A DNA stretch of 64,000 nucleotides from Cupriavidus sp. (GCA_031180665.1 JAPSLP010000014.1:1-64000); one strand, 5' to 3'; shown: positions 26,134 through 37,140, counted from the first letter of the stretch. Translations and numbers: made by a program. The notes: generated by a model from the sequence alone, not told the origin.

Positions 26134-26883
26134 TCAGTGCCCCAGGCGCGGCCCGCCGTCGTCGCGGTACGGGTCGGCAAAGCCCAGCGCCAGCAGCGTC
26201 TCGGTCTCGATCGCCTCCATTTCCTCGGCCTCGGAGTCGTCCTCGTGCTCGTAGCCCTGCGCGTGCAGCGCGCCGTGCACCAGCAGGTGCGCGTAGTGGG
26301 CCTCGAGCGGCTTGCGCTGTTCGCGCGCCTCGCGCTCGACCACCGGACAGCACAGCACGATGTCGGCGCTGATCGGGTCGTCGTCGTGCTCGGCATAGGC
26401 GAAGGTCAGCACATTGGTCGCGTAGTCCTTGCCGCGGAAGCCCCGGTTCAGCGCGCGGCCCTCGTCCTCGTCGACGAAGCGCACGGTCAGTTGGGCATCG
26501 GCGAACAGCGCCGAGCGCAGCCAGGTCTGCAGCCGCGCGCGCGGCGGCAGCCCGCGCCGGCCGCGGACACCGTCGCCGTACTGCACGTCCAGCGTCAGTT
26601 CGGGCGGCGTGGCGGGCGTGCCGGTGGTGGTCAGCTGCGGCGTGGCGGTGACCGCCACCGCCAGCGCGTCGTGGCTGTCCGGGCGGGCCAGCAGGCCCGC
26701 GCGCTGGCGCGGGTCGCTGTGCTCCGCGAGCAGCGAGACCACGCCGTCGGCGGCTTGGGACAGGTCCACGGTCAGGCTGCGGCCATCGGGCAGCTGCACG
26801 CGCAGCGCATGCGCGGCGCTCTTGCGTGCCCGGCCTTCGCCGTCGAACAGGATCAGGCTGGGGGCAGAGTTCTTGCTGGTCAA
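26134..26883 (-). CDS. ybeY: Endoribonuclease YbeY with N-terminal extension
   Basis: Zinc-dependent rRNA-maturation and ribosome quality-control nuclease. The C-terminal 155 residues are typical: [32 protein letters not shown] and the zinc motif [11 protein letters not shown] near residue 210. In front lies an unusual extension of about 95 residues ([20 protein letters not shown] and onward). Its codons have strong third-position G/C and no stop, so it looks genuinely coding. The only initiator at the frame top is TTG 26883, two bases after the phoH stop; there is no internal Met before the catalytic domain, though GTG or CTG starts are possible. Length 249 against the usual 150-185. Confidence 0.88.
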   Translation of the reverse strand: MTSKNSAPSLILFDGEGRARKSAAHALRVQLPDGRSLTVDLSQAADGVVSLLAEHSDPRQRAGLLARPDSHDALAVAVTATPQLTTTGTPATPPELTLDVQYGDGVRGRRGLPPRARLQTWLRSALFADAQLTVRFVDEDEGRALNRGFRGKDYATNVLTFAYAEHDDDPISADIVLCCPVVEREAREQRKPLEAHYAHLLVHGALHAQGYEHEDDSEAEEMEAIETETLLALGFADPYRDDGGPRLGH

Positions 26884-26884
26884 A

Positions 26885-27880
26885 TCAGGTGTCCTTGTGC
26901 TGCGCGTGGTATTCGTCGTAGGCCTCGACGATGCGCGCCACCAGCGGATGGCGCACCACGTCGATGCTGGTGAAACGGGTCGCGGCGACGCCGCGCACGT
27001 CGCGCAGCACGTGCTGCGCCTCGATCAGGCCGCTTTTCTGGCCGCGCGGCAGGTCGATCTGCGTGGTGTCGCCGGTGATCACCGCCTTGGAGCCGAAGCC
27101 GATCCGGGTCAGGAACATCTTCATCTGCTCCGGCGTGGTGTTCTGCGCCTCGTCCAGGATGATGAAGGCGTGGTTCAGCGTGCGGCCGCGCATATAGGCC
27201 AGCGGCGCGATCTCGATCATCTGCCGCTCGAACATCTTCTGCGTGCGGTCGAAGCCGAGCAGGTCGTACAGCGCGTCGTACAGCGGGCGCAGATAAGGGT
27301 CGACCTTCTGTGCCAGGTCGCCGGGCAGGAAGCCGAGGCGTTCGCCGGCCTCGACCGCCGGCCGGGTCAGCACGATCCGCTTGACCGCGTCGCGCTCGAG
27401 CGCATCGACCGCACAGGCCACCGCCAGATAGGTCTTGCCGGTACCCGCCGGGCCGATGCCCATGGTCAGATCGTGCGAGACGATATTGCGCAGGTAGTCG
27501 CGCTGCGCCGCGGTGCGGCCGACCAGGCCGGTGCGGCGCGTATGCAGCACCGGCGATTCGTCGTCGGCATCGCCGCCCGCATCGTTCTCCGCCCCGGGCG
27601 GGCCGGCGACATGCGCGGCGTACTGGCGCGTCTCGATCAGGCCCAGCTGCACGTCGTCGATCGACAGCGGCGTGCGGGCCTGGTTGTAGAAGCGCTCCAG
27701 CGCGGCGGCGGCCTCGTTGGCATTGGCGCCGCGCACCGTCATCTTGTGGCCGCGCCGCTGGATCGTGACGTCCAGCGCCTGCTCGACCTGGCGCAGGTTT
27801 TCGTCCAGCGGACCGCACAGGTTCTGCAGGCGGGCGTTGTCGTCCTTGGGCGCCACGAATTCTGCGGAAGGAATTTTCAT
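26885..27880 (-). CDS. ybeZ: PhoH family ATPase
   Basis: P-loop ATPase of the PhoH/YbeZ family, partner of YbeY in RNA metabolism. The 331-residue protein carries the Walker [12 protein letters not shown] near residue 143, Walker [20 protein letters not shown], and the arginine-containing [17 protein letters not shown]. The N-terminus resembles a KH-like RNA-binding segment ([20 protein letters not shown]). It lies 67 bases downstream of miaB and directly before ybeY. Confidence 0.93.
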   Translation of the reverse strand: MKIPSAEFVAPKDDNARLQNLCGPLDENLRQVEQALDVTIQRRGHKMTVRGANANEAAAALERFYNQARTPLSIDDVQLGLIETRQYAAHVAGPPGAENDAGGDADDESPVLHTRRTGLVGRTAAQRDYLRNIVSHDLTMGIGPAGTGKTYLAVACAVDALERDAVKRIVLTRPAVEAGERLGFLPGDLAQKVDPYLRPLYDALYDLLGFDRTQKMFERQMIEIAPLAYMRGRTLNHAFIILDEAQNTTPEQMKMFLTRIGFGSKAVITGDTTQIDLPRGQKSGLIEAQHVLRDVRGVAATRFTSIDVVRHPLVARIVEAYDEYHAQHKDT

Positions 27881-27947
27881 CGGGAGAGCGCTCCGTTATT
27901 GTTCGTCGTCGGCCGTCGGCTTGCGCGCGGCTTGCCGGGGGTCGCGC

Positions 27948-29366
27948 TTACCCGCGCACCAGGATGTCGCCGCGCAGCGAATGCGGGAAAGCCTCGGTGA
28001 TGGTCACCTCGACCATCTGGCCGATCAGCCGGTCGCGGCTGGCCTGGGGTACGCCGGGCAGCGCGAAGTTGACCACGCGGTTGTTCTCGGTGCGGCCGTG
28101 CAGCTCGGTCGGATCCTTGCGGGCCGGGCCCTCGACCAGGATGCGCTGCACCGTGCCGACCATGCCGCGGCTGATGCGCTGCACGTTCTCCTCGATGCTC
28201 GCCTGCAGCCGCTGCAGGCGGCGCAGCTTGACCTCGTGCGGCGTGTCGTCGTGCAGGTTCGCTGCCGGCGTGCCCGGCCGCGGGCTGAAGATGAACGAGA
28301 ACGAGGTGTCGTAGCCGATTTCCTCGACCATCGCCATCAGCTTGTCGAAGTCGGCATCGGTCTCGCCGGGAAAGCCCACGATGAAATCCGACGACATCGA
28401 CATGGTCGGGCGGATGGCGCGCAGCTTGCGGATGATGCTCTTGTATTCGAGCACGCTGTAGCCGCGCTTCATCGCCATCAGGATGCGGTCCGAGGCGTGC
28501 TGCACCGGCAGGTGCAGGTGGTCGACCAGCTTGGGCACGCGCGCATAGACGTCGATCAGCCGCGCGGTGAATTCCTTCGGATGGCTGGTGGTGTAGCGGA
28601 TCCGCTCGATGCCCGGGATCTCGGCCACATATTCGATCAGCAGCGCAAAGTCGGCGATCTCGCTGGTCTCGCCCATCCGGCCGCGGTAGGCGTTGACGTT
28701 CTGCCCCAGCAGCGTGACCTCGCGCACGCCCTGGTCCGCCAGGCCGGCGATCTCGGCCAGCACGTCGTCGAAGGGCCGCGAGACTTCCTCGCCGCGGGTG
28801 TAGGGCACCACGCAGTAGCTGCAGTACTTCGAGCAGCCTTCCATGATCGAGACGAAGGCGCTCGGGCCTTCGACACGCGCGGGCGGCAGATGGTCGAACT
28901 TCTCGATCTCGGGGAAGGAGATATCGACCTGCGAATGGCCGCTCTGGCGGCGCCGCGCGATCATGTCGGGCAGCCGGTGCAGCGTCTGCGGGCCGAACAC
29001 GACGTCGACATAGGGCGCGCGCGAGACGATCGCCGCGCCTTCCTGGCTGGCCACGCAGCCGCCGACGCCGATCACCAGGTCCGGTTTGGCGGCCTTGAGG
29101 GCCTTCATCCGCCCCAGTTCCGAGAACACCTTCTCCTGCGCCTTCTCGCGCACCGAGCAGGTGTTGAACAGGATCACGTCGGCGTCTTCGGGGTTGTCGG
29201 TCTTTTCCAGGCCCTGGCTCGCGTGCAGTACGTCGACCATCTTGTCGGAGTCGTACTCGTTCATCTGGCAGCCGTAGGTCTTGACGAAGACTTTTTTCGC
29301 AGGCGTGGCAGGGGCAACGGCGGGCTGGGCCGGGGCGGCCTGGGTGGCGGGAGGACGTGGATTCAT
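27948..29366 (-). CDS. miaB: tRNA-2-methylthio-N6-dimethylallyladenosine synthase
   Basis: Radical-SAM methylthiotransferase that modifies A37 of tRNAs reading UNN codons. In the 472-residue product the N-terminal UPF0004 domain has cysteines in [25 protein letters not shown] and GGCVASQ; the radical-SAM cluster motif CSKYCSYC lies near residues 178-185; and a C-terminal TRAM domain carries [12 protein letters not shown]. The first 24 residues are a Pro/Ala leader. First gene of the miaB-phoH-ybeY-corC-lnt run. Confidence 0.96.
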   Translation of the reverse strand: MNPRPPATQAAPAQPAVAPATPAKKVFVKTYGCQMNEYDSDKMVDVLHASQGLEKTDNPEDADVILFNTCSVREKAQEKVFSELGRMKALKAAKPDLVIGVGGCVASQEGAAIVSRAPYVDVVFGPQTLHRLPDMIARRRQSGHSQVDISFPEIEKFDHLPPARVEGPSAFVSIMEGCSKYCSYCVVPYTRGEEVSRPFDDVLAEIAGLADQGVREVTLLGQNVNAYRGRMGETSEIADFALLIEYVAEIPGIERIRYTTSHPKEFTARLIDVYARVPKLVDHLHLPVQHASDRILMAMKRGYSVLEYKSIIRKLRAIRPTMSMSSDFIVGFPGETDADFDKLMAMVEEIGYDTSFSFIFSPRPGTPAANLHDDTPHEVKLRRLQRLQASIEENVQRISRGMVGTVQRILVEGPARKDPTELHGRTENNRVVNFALPGVPQASRDRLIGQMVEVTITEAFPHSLRGDILVRG

Positions 29367-29709
29367 GGTGCCGATCTCAGTGGTTGACCTGGGGGCATCG
29401 GATGCTTCAGGGGGCGTAACATGGCCTGCCGCGGGGGCCGGCGCCGAGCGCGCGGGCAGTCGGGGCGGGGCAAGGCGGGACAGCCCGCTATTCTACCCGC
29501 TCGGCCGGTGGCCCGTCCGGTGCGAATGCGCCGAGGCTGATACACTACGGGCCTTCCGAACCTGGAAGCGGAGGCAGTCGTTCCGCTTCCCCGGCGCCCT
29601 TCGCCCCGCCCATGCAGGCGGTGACGGCGGCAGCCGGCCAGTCGCCATCATCCATGCCGGCCCCGACGATTGGCGCATCCGTGCGCAAGGGGCGGCCGAA
29701 ACGAATTCC
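29367..29709. promoter_or_regulatory. Divergent miaB/rhlE control region
   Basis: A 343-base gap between divergent genes with no convincing ORF of its own. A candidate -10 for rhlE, TACACT at 29541-29546 behind TGA, would give a leader of about 155 bases; the -35 is weak. DEAD-box genes often have long regulatory leaders, but no specific structure is evident here. Confidence 0.35.
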
Positions 29710-31233
29710 ATGTCTTTTTCCGAACTAGGCTTGTCTGACAAGCTTGTACGCGCCGTGGCCGAGCAGGGCTATACCACGCCCACGCCGATCCAGGCGCAAG
29801 CCATTCCCGCGATCCTGAAGGGCGGCGACCTGCTCGCCGGCGCCCAGACCGGTACCGGCAAGACCGCCGGTTTCACGCTGCCGATGCTGCAGCTGCTTTC
29901 GCGCGCCGAGCCGCCGGCGCGCGGCGAACGGCCCCGCATCCGCGCGCTGGTGCTGACGCCGACGCGCGAACTGGCCGCGCAGGTCGAAGAGAGCGTGCGC
30001 AACTACGGCAAGTACCTGCGCCTGCGTTCGATGGTGATGTTCGGCGGCGTGGGCATCCACCCGCAGATCGATCAGCTCAAGCGCGGCGTCGATATCGTGG
30101 TGGCCACGCCGGGCCGGCTGCTGGACCACGTGGGCCAGCGCACCATCGATCTGTCGCATGTCGAGATGCTGGTGCTGGACGAGGCCGACCGCATGCTGGA
30201 CATGGGCTTCATCCACGACATCCGCAAGATCCTGAACGTGCTGCCGCCCAAGCGGCAGAACCTGCTGTTCTCCGCGACCTTCTCCGACGAGATCCGCGCG
30301 CTGGCGGACCGGCTGCTGGACAATCCGGCCTCGATCGAGGTCGCGCGCCGCAACACCACGGCCGAGACCGTGGCGCAGCGCGTCTATGCGGTCGATCGCG
30401 AGCGCAAGCGCGAACTGCTGGCCCACCTGGTGCGCGAGCACGACTGGCACCAGGTGCTGGTCTTCACGCGGACCAAGCACGGCGCCAACCGGCTGGCCGA
30501 GCAGTTGAGCAAGGAAGGGCTGTCGGCGCTGGCGATCCACGGCAACAAGAGCCAATCGGCGCGCACGCGCGCGCTGTCCGAGTTCAAGGCCGGCACGCTG
30601 CGGCTGCTGGTGGCGACCGACATCGCCGCGCGCGGCATCGATATCGACCAGCTGCCCCATGTGGTCAACTTCGACCTGCCCAACGTGCCGGAAGACTATG
30701 TGCACCGCATCGGCCGTACCGGCCGAGCCGGCGCCGAAGGCGAGGCGGTGTCGCTGGTCTGCGTCGACGAGCACGGCCTGCTGCGCGACATCGAGCGCCT
30801 GATCAAGCGCCAGCTCGAGCAGATCGTATTGCCGGGCTTCGAACCGGATCCGACCATCGCCCCCGAACCGATCCAGAAGGGTCGCCAGGCGCGCGGCCAG
30901 AATGGCGGCGGCGGACGGGGACGTCCGCAGGGCAATGGTGCATCGAACGGATCCGCCGGCCGCACCGGCAATGGCGCGCCGAAGCCGGCCGGCGGCGGTG
31001 CCGCCGGCGAGCGTCGCGCCGAAGCGCGGCCGCCGCGCCCGGCGCGTCCGGCGCAGGAGTCCAACGCCGCGCGCGGCAATCCGCCCAAGGGCGGCCAGCG
31101 TCCGGCCGACAAGAGCGAGCGGCCGCAGGCGGCCCCGCGGGGCGCGGCCGGGGCCCCTGGTCCCTCGCGCAACCGCCGGCCCGGCGCGCAGGCTGCGCTG
31201 CTCGGCGGACATCGCTCGCGGCAGGGGTCCTGA
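29710..31233 (+). CDS. rhlE: DEAD-box RNA helicase RhlE
   Basis: ATP-dependent RNA helicase for ribosome assembly and RNA decay. The 507-residue protein has the Q motif region [17 protein letters not shown], Walker [20 protein letters not shown], the DEAD box in [17 protein letters not shown], and motif [12 protein letters not shown]. From about residue 385 a basic Gly/Arg/Pro/Ala-rich disordered tail follows, typical of RhlE-type RNA-binding extensions. The ATG at 29710 ([15 protein letters not shown]) is the family start; the open frame upstream is noncoding leader. Confidence 0.95.
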   Translation: MSFSELGLSDKLVRAVAEQGYTTPTPIQAQAIPAILKGGDLLAGAQTGTGKTAGFTLPMLQLLSRAEPPARGERPRIRALVLTPTRELAAQVEESVRNYGKYLRLRSMVMFGGVGIHPQIDQLKRGVDIVVATPGRLLDHVGQRTIDLSHVEMLVLDEADRMLDMGFIHDIRKILNVLPPKRQNLLFSATFSDEIRALADRLLDNPASIEVARRNTTAETVAQRVYAVDRERKRELLAHLVREHDWHQVLVFTRTKHGANRLAEQLSKEGLSALAIHGNKSQSARTRALSEFKAGTLRLLVATDIAARGIDIDQLPHVVNFDLPNVPEDYVHRIGRTGRAGAEGEAVSLVCVDEHGLLRDIERLIKRQLEQIVLPGFEPDPTIAPEPIQKGRQARGQNGGGGRGRPQGNGASNGSAGRTGNGAPKPAGGGAAGERRAEARPPRPARPAQESNAARGNPPKGGQRPADKSERPQAAPRGAAGAPGPSRNRRPGAQAALLGGHRSRQGS

Positions 31234-31264
31234 CGCGCGCGCTGTCCTAAGCTAGCGCTTAGCC

Positions 31265-32296
31265 ATGGTGATGTCGCCCGATCCCGCCCCCTCGCCGGAC
31301 ATTCCGTTCGCGGGGCTGACGCCCGACCTGATCCTCGATGCGCTCGAGGCGGCCGGCTTCATGCCCGACGGCCGCCTGCTGGCGCTGAACAGCTACGAGA
31401 ATCGGGTCTGGCAGGTCGGGGTCGAGGACGGCGCGCCGATGGTGATGAAGTTCTACCGCCCCGGGCGCTGGAGCGACGCCGCCATCCTCGAGGAACACGA
31501 CTTCGTGCGGCAGCTTGCGCAGTCCGAGATTCCGGCCGTGCCGCCGCTCGATTGCGGCGGCAGCACGCTGCTGTCGCATGGCGGATTCCGCTTCGCCGTG
31601 TTTCCGCGCTGCGGCGGCCGCGAGCCCGAGCTCAACCGCGCCGATACGCTGACCTGGCTCGGCCGTTTCATCGGCCGCATCCATGCGGTGGGCGCGACGC
31701 AGCCCTATCTGCACCGGCCCGCGCTCGATGTCGAGACCTTCGGCGTGGGGCCGCGCGACTGGCTGCTGGCGCAGGACTGCATTCCGGCCGATCTGCGGCC
31801 GGCCTGGCAGGCCGCCGCCGATCTTGCTCTCGATGGCGTGCGGCGCTGCTACGAGCGCGCCGGTGACGTGGCCATGCTGCGGCTGCATGGCGACTGCCAC
31901 CGCGGCAACCTGCTGTGGATCGAACCGGATCAGGCGCGCGGCGGCAGCACGGGCCCGCATTTCGTCGATTTCGACGACAGCCGGACCGGCCCGGCGGTAC
32001 AGGACCTGTGGATGCTGCTGGAGGGCGACCGCGCTTCGATGCAGAGCCAGCTGGCCGATATCGTCGCCGGCTACGAGGACTTCGCCGAATTCTCGACGCG
32101 CGAACTGCATCTGGTCGAGGCGCTGCGCACGCTGCGGCTGCTGCACTACAGCGCGTGGCTGGCGAGCCGCTGGAACGATCCTGCCTTTCCGGCCGCCTTT
32201 CCGTGGTTCGGTACGGCGCGCTACTGGCAGGATCGCATCCTCGAATTGCGCGAACAGATCGCGCTGATGGACGAGCCGCCGCTCTGGTCGTCGTGA
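31265..32296 (+). CDS. srkA: SrkA/YihE-type stress-response Ser/Thr kinase
   Basis: Cytosolic APH-fold protein kinase, known in E. coli to counter stress-induced death. The 343-residue protein has the catalytic HGDCHRGNLLW near residue 207 and the metal-binding FVDFDDSRTGPAVQDLW near 237, plus NSYENRVWQVG and VMKFYRPGRWS in the N-lobe, which are SrkA signatures. It starts 31 bases after rhlE; an ATG two codons on is an alternative. It converges on uspA across a tandem repeat array. Confidence 0.9.
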   Translation: MVMSPDPAPSPDIPFAGLTPDLILDALEAAGFMPDGRLLALNSYENRVWQVGVEDGAPMVMKFYRPGRWSDAAILEEHDFVRQLAQSEIPAVPPLDCGGSTLLSHGGFRFAVFPRCGGREPELNRADTLTWLGRFIGRIHAVGATQPYLHRPALDVETFGVGPRDWLLAQDCIPADLRPAWQAAADLALDGVRRCYERAGDVAMLRLHGDCHRGNLLWIEPDQARGGSTGPHFVDFDDSRTGPAVQDLWMLLEGDRASMQSQLADIVAGYEDFAEFSTRELHLVEALRTLRLLHYSAWLASRWNDPAFPAAFPWFGTARYWQDRILELREQIALMDEPPLWSS

Positions 32297-32306
32297 CGTT
32301 CGACCA

Positions 32307-32418
32307 TCAAGCCCTCAAGCCCTCAAGCCCTCAAGCCCTCAAGCCCTCAAGCCCTCAAGCCCTCAAGCCCTCAAGCCATCAGGCCATCAGGCCATCAGGC
32401 CATCAGGCCATCAGGCCT
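32307..32418. repeat. 8-bp simple-sequence repeat array, 14 copies
   Basis: Eight exact copies of TCAAGCCC (32307-32370), one transition unit TCAAGCCA (32371-32378), four copies of TCAGGCCA (32379-32410) and a final TCAGGCCT (32411-32418). Read on the minus strand, the last unit supplies the uspA stop codon and two preceding codons. The array fills the gap between convergent srkA and uspA. The two homogeneous blocks suggest two rounds of slippage expansion. Confidence 0.97.
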
Positions 32419-32848
32419 TGTCCGGCGTCTTCACCAGGATCACGGGGCAGGACGCATGCGCCACCACGCGGCCGGCCACCGAGCCGAGCACCGCGTCGAA
32501 GAACGATCCGCGGCCGTGGGTGCCGATCACGATCGCATCGGCGTTCACCGATTTGGCCAGCGCCACGATGCGGTCCGGCGGAAAGCCGCTCAACGCATGC
32601 TTTTCCACGCGCAGTTGCGCCGCGCCCAGGATGTCGCAGACCGGGCGCATCGCCTTCTCGCTCTCATCGCGATGCCAGTCGTCGATCGCGTCCTTGCTGA
32701 CGAAGGCACGCACCTGTCCGGTGACTTCCGGGGCGACGTGCACCACATGCACGGTCAACTCGCCCTGCAGCAGCTTCCCTTCGACGATAAAGCGGGCGGC
32801 GGCGTCGCTGAAGGCCGAGCCGTCAGTGGCGAGCACGATATGGGTCAT
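32411..32848 (-). CDS. Universal stress protein, UspA family
   Basis: A 145-residue single-domain Usp, a cytosolic ATP-binding stress protein. It starts MTHIVLATDGS, and the ATP signature GTHGRGSFFDAVLGSVAGRVV near residue 108 follows the G-2x-G-9x-G-small pattern of ATP-binding Usps. Its last codons and stop lie in the final unit of the 8-bp repeat array. The start at 32848 is the conventional one. Adjacent genes (srkA, two small envelope genes) also look stress-related, but co-regulation is not shown. Confidence 0.92.
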   Translation of the reverse strand: MTHIVLATDGSAFSDAAARFIVEGKLLQGELTVHVVHVAPEVTGQVRAFVSKDAIDDWHRDESEKAMRPVCDILGAAQLRVEKHALSGFPPDRIVALAKSVNADAIVIGTHGRGSFFDAVLGSVAGRVVAHASCPVILVKTPDKA

Positions 32849-33010
32849 GGCGAGAGTTCTCCTATCACGGGCCTTGCAGGCATTGTCGACGGCCAGGCGG
32901 TCCGGCTGCGCCTTGCCCGGCTGAATCCATGATGGCAGCTAGGCGGCGATCTCGCCATGATTCCGGCCAAAAACCCGGCACCTCGCCGATCGTCATGCCT
33001 GATCCGGCAC

Positions 33011-33112
33011 TTACTGCGACAGCAGCAGCCCCGTAAAGGTCACCAGCCAGCCGCTGGCCAGGCAGGCGCCGATCCACGCCGCCACGATCAGTGCATTGTC
33101 TCGAACGCTCAT
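33011..33112 (-). CDS. 33-residue single-span membrane protein
   Basis: ATG 33112 is preceded by a strong AAGGAG ribosome site at ideal spacing. The product has a short polar start (MSVRDN) and a single membrane helix (ALIVAAWIGACLASGWLVTF), ending TGLLLSQ. It begins 34 bases after the stop of the 85-residue secreted gene on the same strand, so the two probably form an operon. Function unknown. Confidence 0.65.
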   Translation of the reverse strand: MSVRDNALIVAAWIGACLASGWLVTFTGLLLSQ

Positions 33113-33146
33113 CGCTTGCTCCTTCCCGCCCGAATCCACGTCGCGC

Positions 33147-33404
33147 TCATTCGCCGATCGGCGCGGGATAGTCGCCACGGGTACGGGCGCCCTCGCCGTA
33201 GACGTCGTGCGTACGGGCGCCCTGCTCGTCAACATGGAAGGCGCGGGCGCCGTCGGCAAAGCGGTCCGCTGTGCGGAAGGTGTAGCCATAGTCGTCGCCG
33301 ATATGCGCGGCGCGCACCGGCGCGGCGAACACGCTGTTCAGCGACAGCAGCGCGGTACCGGCGATCGCGGCGCTCAGAACCAGGCGGGCAGTCGTGATCT
33401 TCAT
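33147..33404 (-). CDS. 85-residue secreted protein with GAR repeats
   Basis: ATG 33404 follows a GGAGAA ribosome site. Residues 1-27 form a Sec signal peptide (LVLSAAIAGTALLSLNSVFA), giving a mature protein of about 58 residues. The mature part is polar, with a repeated G-A-R-x pattern (DGARAFHV, QGARTHDV, EGARTRGD) in units of about 11-12 residues. No cysteines. I recognise no family. Probably co-transcribed with the 33-residue membrane gene downstream. Confidence 0.7.
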   Translation of the reverse strand: MKITTARLVLSAAIAGTALLSLNSVFAAPVRAAHIGDDYGYTFRTADRFADGARAFHVDEQGARTHDVYGEGARTRGDYPAPIGE

Positions 33405-33741
33405 GATTTTCTCCAGTTGTTGAATTTTTGAGAATCGTTTTGCTCGGGGATGTCGTCAGCCGATGTGAGAAGAATAGGCTCACATCCCGGAGGCGACGCG
33501 ACGCTGCCTCGTATCAGTTGTTCAAAGTTTTTAACAATGCGCATGCGTGTGCCGCTGTTGCGTGGGCGCTGCCCACTCCGCGTGCCGGCGCGCATCGCAT
33601 AGGCTGTTGCTCGCACTTTCGATTCGGAGGGCCGAAGTGCGTGCCGGGAACCGTCGTTCCTTGTCCATTTCCTTCATTTCCGGACGCCCCGCTTGATAGG
33701 CTTCGCTCTCCCCACGCACGACCAACCTCTCATTGCGCTTT
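33405..33741. other. Divergent intergenic region, no gene seen
   Basis: This 337-base gap lies between the small secreted gene (minus) and the WYL regulator (plus). It is more AT-rich than its surroundings around 33421-33540 and likely holds both promoters. I could not find a convincing -35/-10 pair. TATTCT on the minus strand (33472-33477) is the best -10 candidate for the small genes. Confidence 0.3.
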
Positions 33742-34776
33742 ATGGCCCACCAGTTCGATTCGCAACTCGACGTTTCCATTCTTTCCGTCCTGCTCGACGA
33801 CGGCGGCCCCCGGCGCTGGATGACCACCCAGGATGTGGCGGGCGGCCTGGTTGCCCTTGGGGTGGCCGAGCCAACCCCCGAGGTGCTGCAACAGCGGCTG
33901 GTGCTGCTGGTCGCCGACGGCTCGGCCGAGTGCCGCGCGGAAGGGCGCGGGCTGATGTGGCGCCGCGCCGAATGTGCCGGCAAGGTGCTCGCCAACGCCG
34001 ATACCTGGCTCAGCGACGAAGAGGCGCTTGCCTTGCAGGTGCTCAAGCGGTTCGCCGGCCGCCAGATCACGTCGGCGATGGCGAGCCTGCTGCGGCCGCT
34101 GTTCGACGCGGCCGAGTCGCAACTGCGGCGGCGCGGCCGCGAGGGCTGCGCCGGGCGGATCGCCTGGCATCGCAAGCTGTCGGTGGTCGAACGCAGTTCG
34201 CCGCTGGTGCCGCCGCGGCTGCGCGATATCGTGCTGCTGCCGGTACTGACCGCGGTATTCGAGGAGCGCTGCCTGGAGGTGGTTTATCGGCCGCGCTTCG
34301 AGCCCGAGCGCAAGCGGGTGCTGATGCCGCTCGGCGTGGTCGAGAAGGCCGGCATGGTCTACCTGGTGGGACTGGAGGACGAGGACCCCGCGCCGCAATG
34401 CCTGCGGTTGGACCGTGTCCAAGCGGCGCATGCGCTGAAGGAGCGCTTCATCTACCCGGACCATTTCTCGCTGGCCGACTACGTGGAAGAGGCGGCCGAA
34501 TTCGGGCTGCACGCGGACGGCAACATCAAGCTGGCGGTGCGCTTCGCCAGGGGCTGCGGCGACATTGTGCGCGATGCGCCGATGTCGCCCGATCAGACCG
34601 AGGAAATCGGCCCGGACGGTTCGCTGGTGGTGCGCTGCACGGTGGAGATGGCCGACTGGCTGGTGCGCTGGCTGCGCTCGTTCGGTCCGCAGGCCGAGGT
34701 GCTGGAGCCGGTCACGCTGCGGCGCGCGCTGGCGCAGGAGGTCAAGACGATGGCGCGGGCCTACTGTCGGAACTGA
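33742..34776 (+). CDS. WYL-domain transcriptional regulator
   Basis: A 344-residue protein of the WYL regulator type, which pairs a DNA-binding N-terminus with a ligand-sensing WYL domain. Residues about 20-100 look like a winged-helix region (WMTTQDVAGGLVALGV). The WYL core shows LEVVYRPRFEPERKRVLMPLGVVEKAGMVYLVG-type strands (near residues 175-210) and a C-terminal WCX-like part ending AQEVKTMARAYCRN. The start is ATG 33742 (MAHQFDSQLD); a TTG nine bases upstream is possible. Ligand and targets unknown. WYL proteins often regulate defence or DNA-damage genes, but no such genes adjoin it. Confidence 0.85.
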   Translation: MAHQFDSQLDVSILSVLLDDGGPRRWMTTQDVAGGLVALGVAEPTPEVLQQRLVLLVADGSAECRAEGRGLMWRRAECAGKVLANADTWLSDEEALALQVLKRFAGRQITSAMASLLRPLFDAAESQLRRRGREGCAGRIAWHRKLSVVERSSPLVPPRLRDIVLLPVLTAVFEERCLEVVYRPRFEPERKRVLMPLGVVEKAGMVYLVGLEDEDPAPQCLRLDRVQAAHALKERFIYPDHFSLADYVEEAAEFGLHADGNIKLAVRFARGCGDIVRDAPMSPDQTEEIGPDGSLVVRCTVEMADWLVRWLRSFGPQAEVLEPVTLRRALAQEVKTMARAYCRN

Positions 34777-34798
34777 GAGTCAGGAGCGGCCGAGGAAT

Positions 34799-34818
34799 GG
34801 GGTGGGGTCGGGGTGGGG
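34799..34818 (+). other. G-quadruplex motif in the 3-prime region of the WYL gene
   Basis: Four runs of four G (34799-34802, 34804-34807, 34810-34813, 34815-34818) are joined by loops of 1, 2 and 1 bases, 23 bases past the WYL stop. Such short loops with four-layer runs predict a very stable parallel quadruplex in plus-strand DNA or RNA. Further G runs follow to about 34842. Confidence 0.85.
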
Positions 34819-34860
34819 TCCCGGCCGGGGCCCCTGGGGACCGGTGCCGCAAGCGGCGCC

Positions 34861-34892
34861 AAAACAAAAAGGGATCAGCTTGCGCTGACCCC
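34861..34892 (-). terminator. Rho-independent terminator of tRNA-Met
   Basis: On the minus strand, 9-base arms (34884-34892 with 34871-34879, one G-U pair) enclose a 4-base loop and are followed by TTTTTGTTTT. It begins 11 bases past the tRNA 3-prime end. This is a textbook intrinsic terminator. Confidence 0.9.
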
Positions 34893-34902
34893 TTCGAAAT
34901 AC

Positions 34903-34979
<77 letters not shown>

Positions 34980-34992
34980 GACGAAGACCGCC

Positions 34993-35020
34993 ATTATACG
35001 GGTCGTTGGATCGCTGTCAA
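34993..35020 (-). promoter_or_regulatory. Consensus sigma70 promoter of tRNA-Met
   Basis: On the minus strand a perfect TTGACA (35015-35020) and a perfect TATAAT (34993-34998) are separated by 16 bases. The expected start lies about 7 bases before the tRNA 5-prime end at 34979. One of the few full-consensus promoters in the window. Confidence 0.9.
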
Positions 35021-35081
35021 CACTTTTGTGCGGCCCCTTGCATCCGGCTTGTCCGGCCGCTCAGGCGCGGGAGCGAAGCGC

Positions 35082-35115
35082 AAAAAAAACCGGCAGCCCT
35101 CGCAGGCCGCCGGTT
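35082..35115 (-). terminator. Rho-independent terminator of the MHS transporter gene
   Basis: On the minus strand the arms AACCGGC (35109-35115) and GCCGGTT (35088-35094), with an inner part also pairable, are followed by eight T residues (35082-35089). It lies 40 bases after the transporter stop at 35155. Confidence 0.9.
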
Positions 35116-35154
35116 GCGCCGCCGGCACCACAGCCGGCGCGGCGCGATCGGATA

Positions 35155-36855
<1,701 letters not shown>

Positions 36856-37115
36856 CTTGTCTCCTCCTACTGTTCAGGGGTCCTTCGCACGGCCGCGCGA
36901 GACGCAGGCGGGGAATGCCGCGATCCCGGCGCGGGCCGTCGAATGTGTGTGGATTCTGGGAGGCGAAACTTACGGCGTTCTGACAGGGAAGGGTGCGCAG
37001 GGGGCGATATTGCTCGGGGTATACGCTAGCGTTGCGTGGCGCTGGAGCCCGCCTTTCGTGGGGGGAAACCGATGCTGCGATGCGGGATGCCGCAGCGCCG
37101 GGTCACGCCGCGAGC

Positions 37116-37140
37116 CGGACTGCAGGCGGCCCGCAGTCCG
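37116..37140 (-). terminator. Hairpin after the DUF4212 gene
   Basis: Perfect 8-base arms (37116-37123 and 37133-37140) with a 9-base loop lie directly past the DUF4212 stop at 37147 on the minus strand. No U-tract follows, so it may be an RNA end or stabiliser. The remaining gap to 36856 carries only the transporter leader. Confidence 0.4.

Noticed and set aside
32307-32418. Repeat array as a CRISPR
   Set aside because: Units are 8 bases, contiguous and without spacers, and no cas gene is present.
33147-33404. The small secreted/membrane gene pair as a toxin-antitoxin system
   Set aside because: One product has a clear signal peptide and the other is a single membrane helix. Neither resembles a DNA-binding antitoxin, and no antisense RNA promoter was seen.
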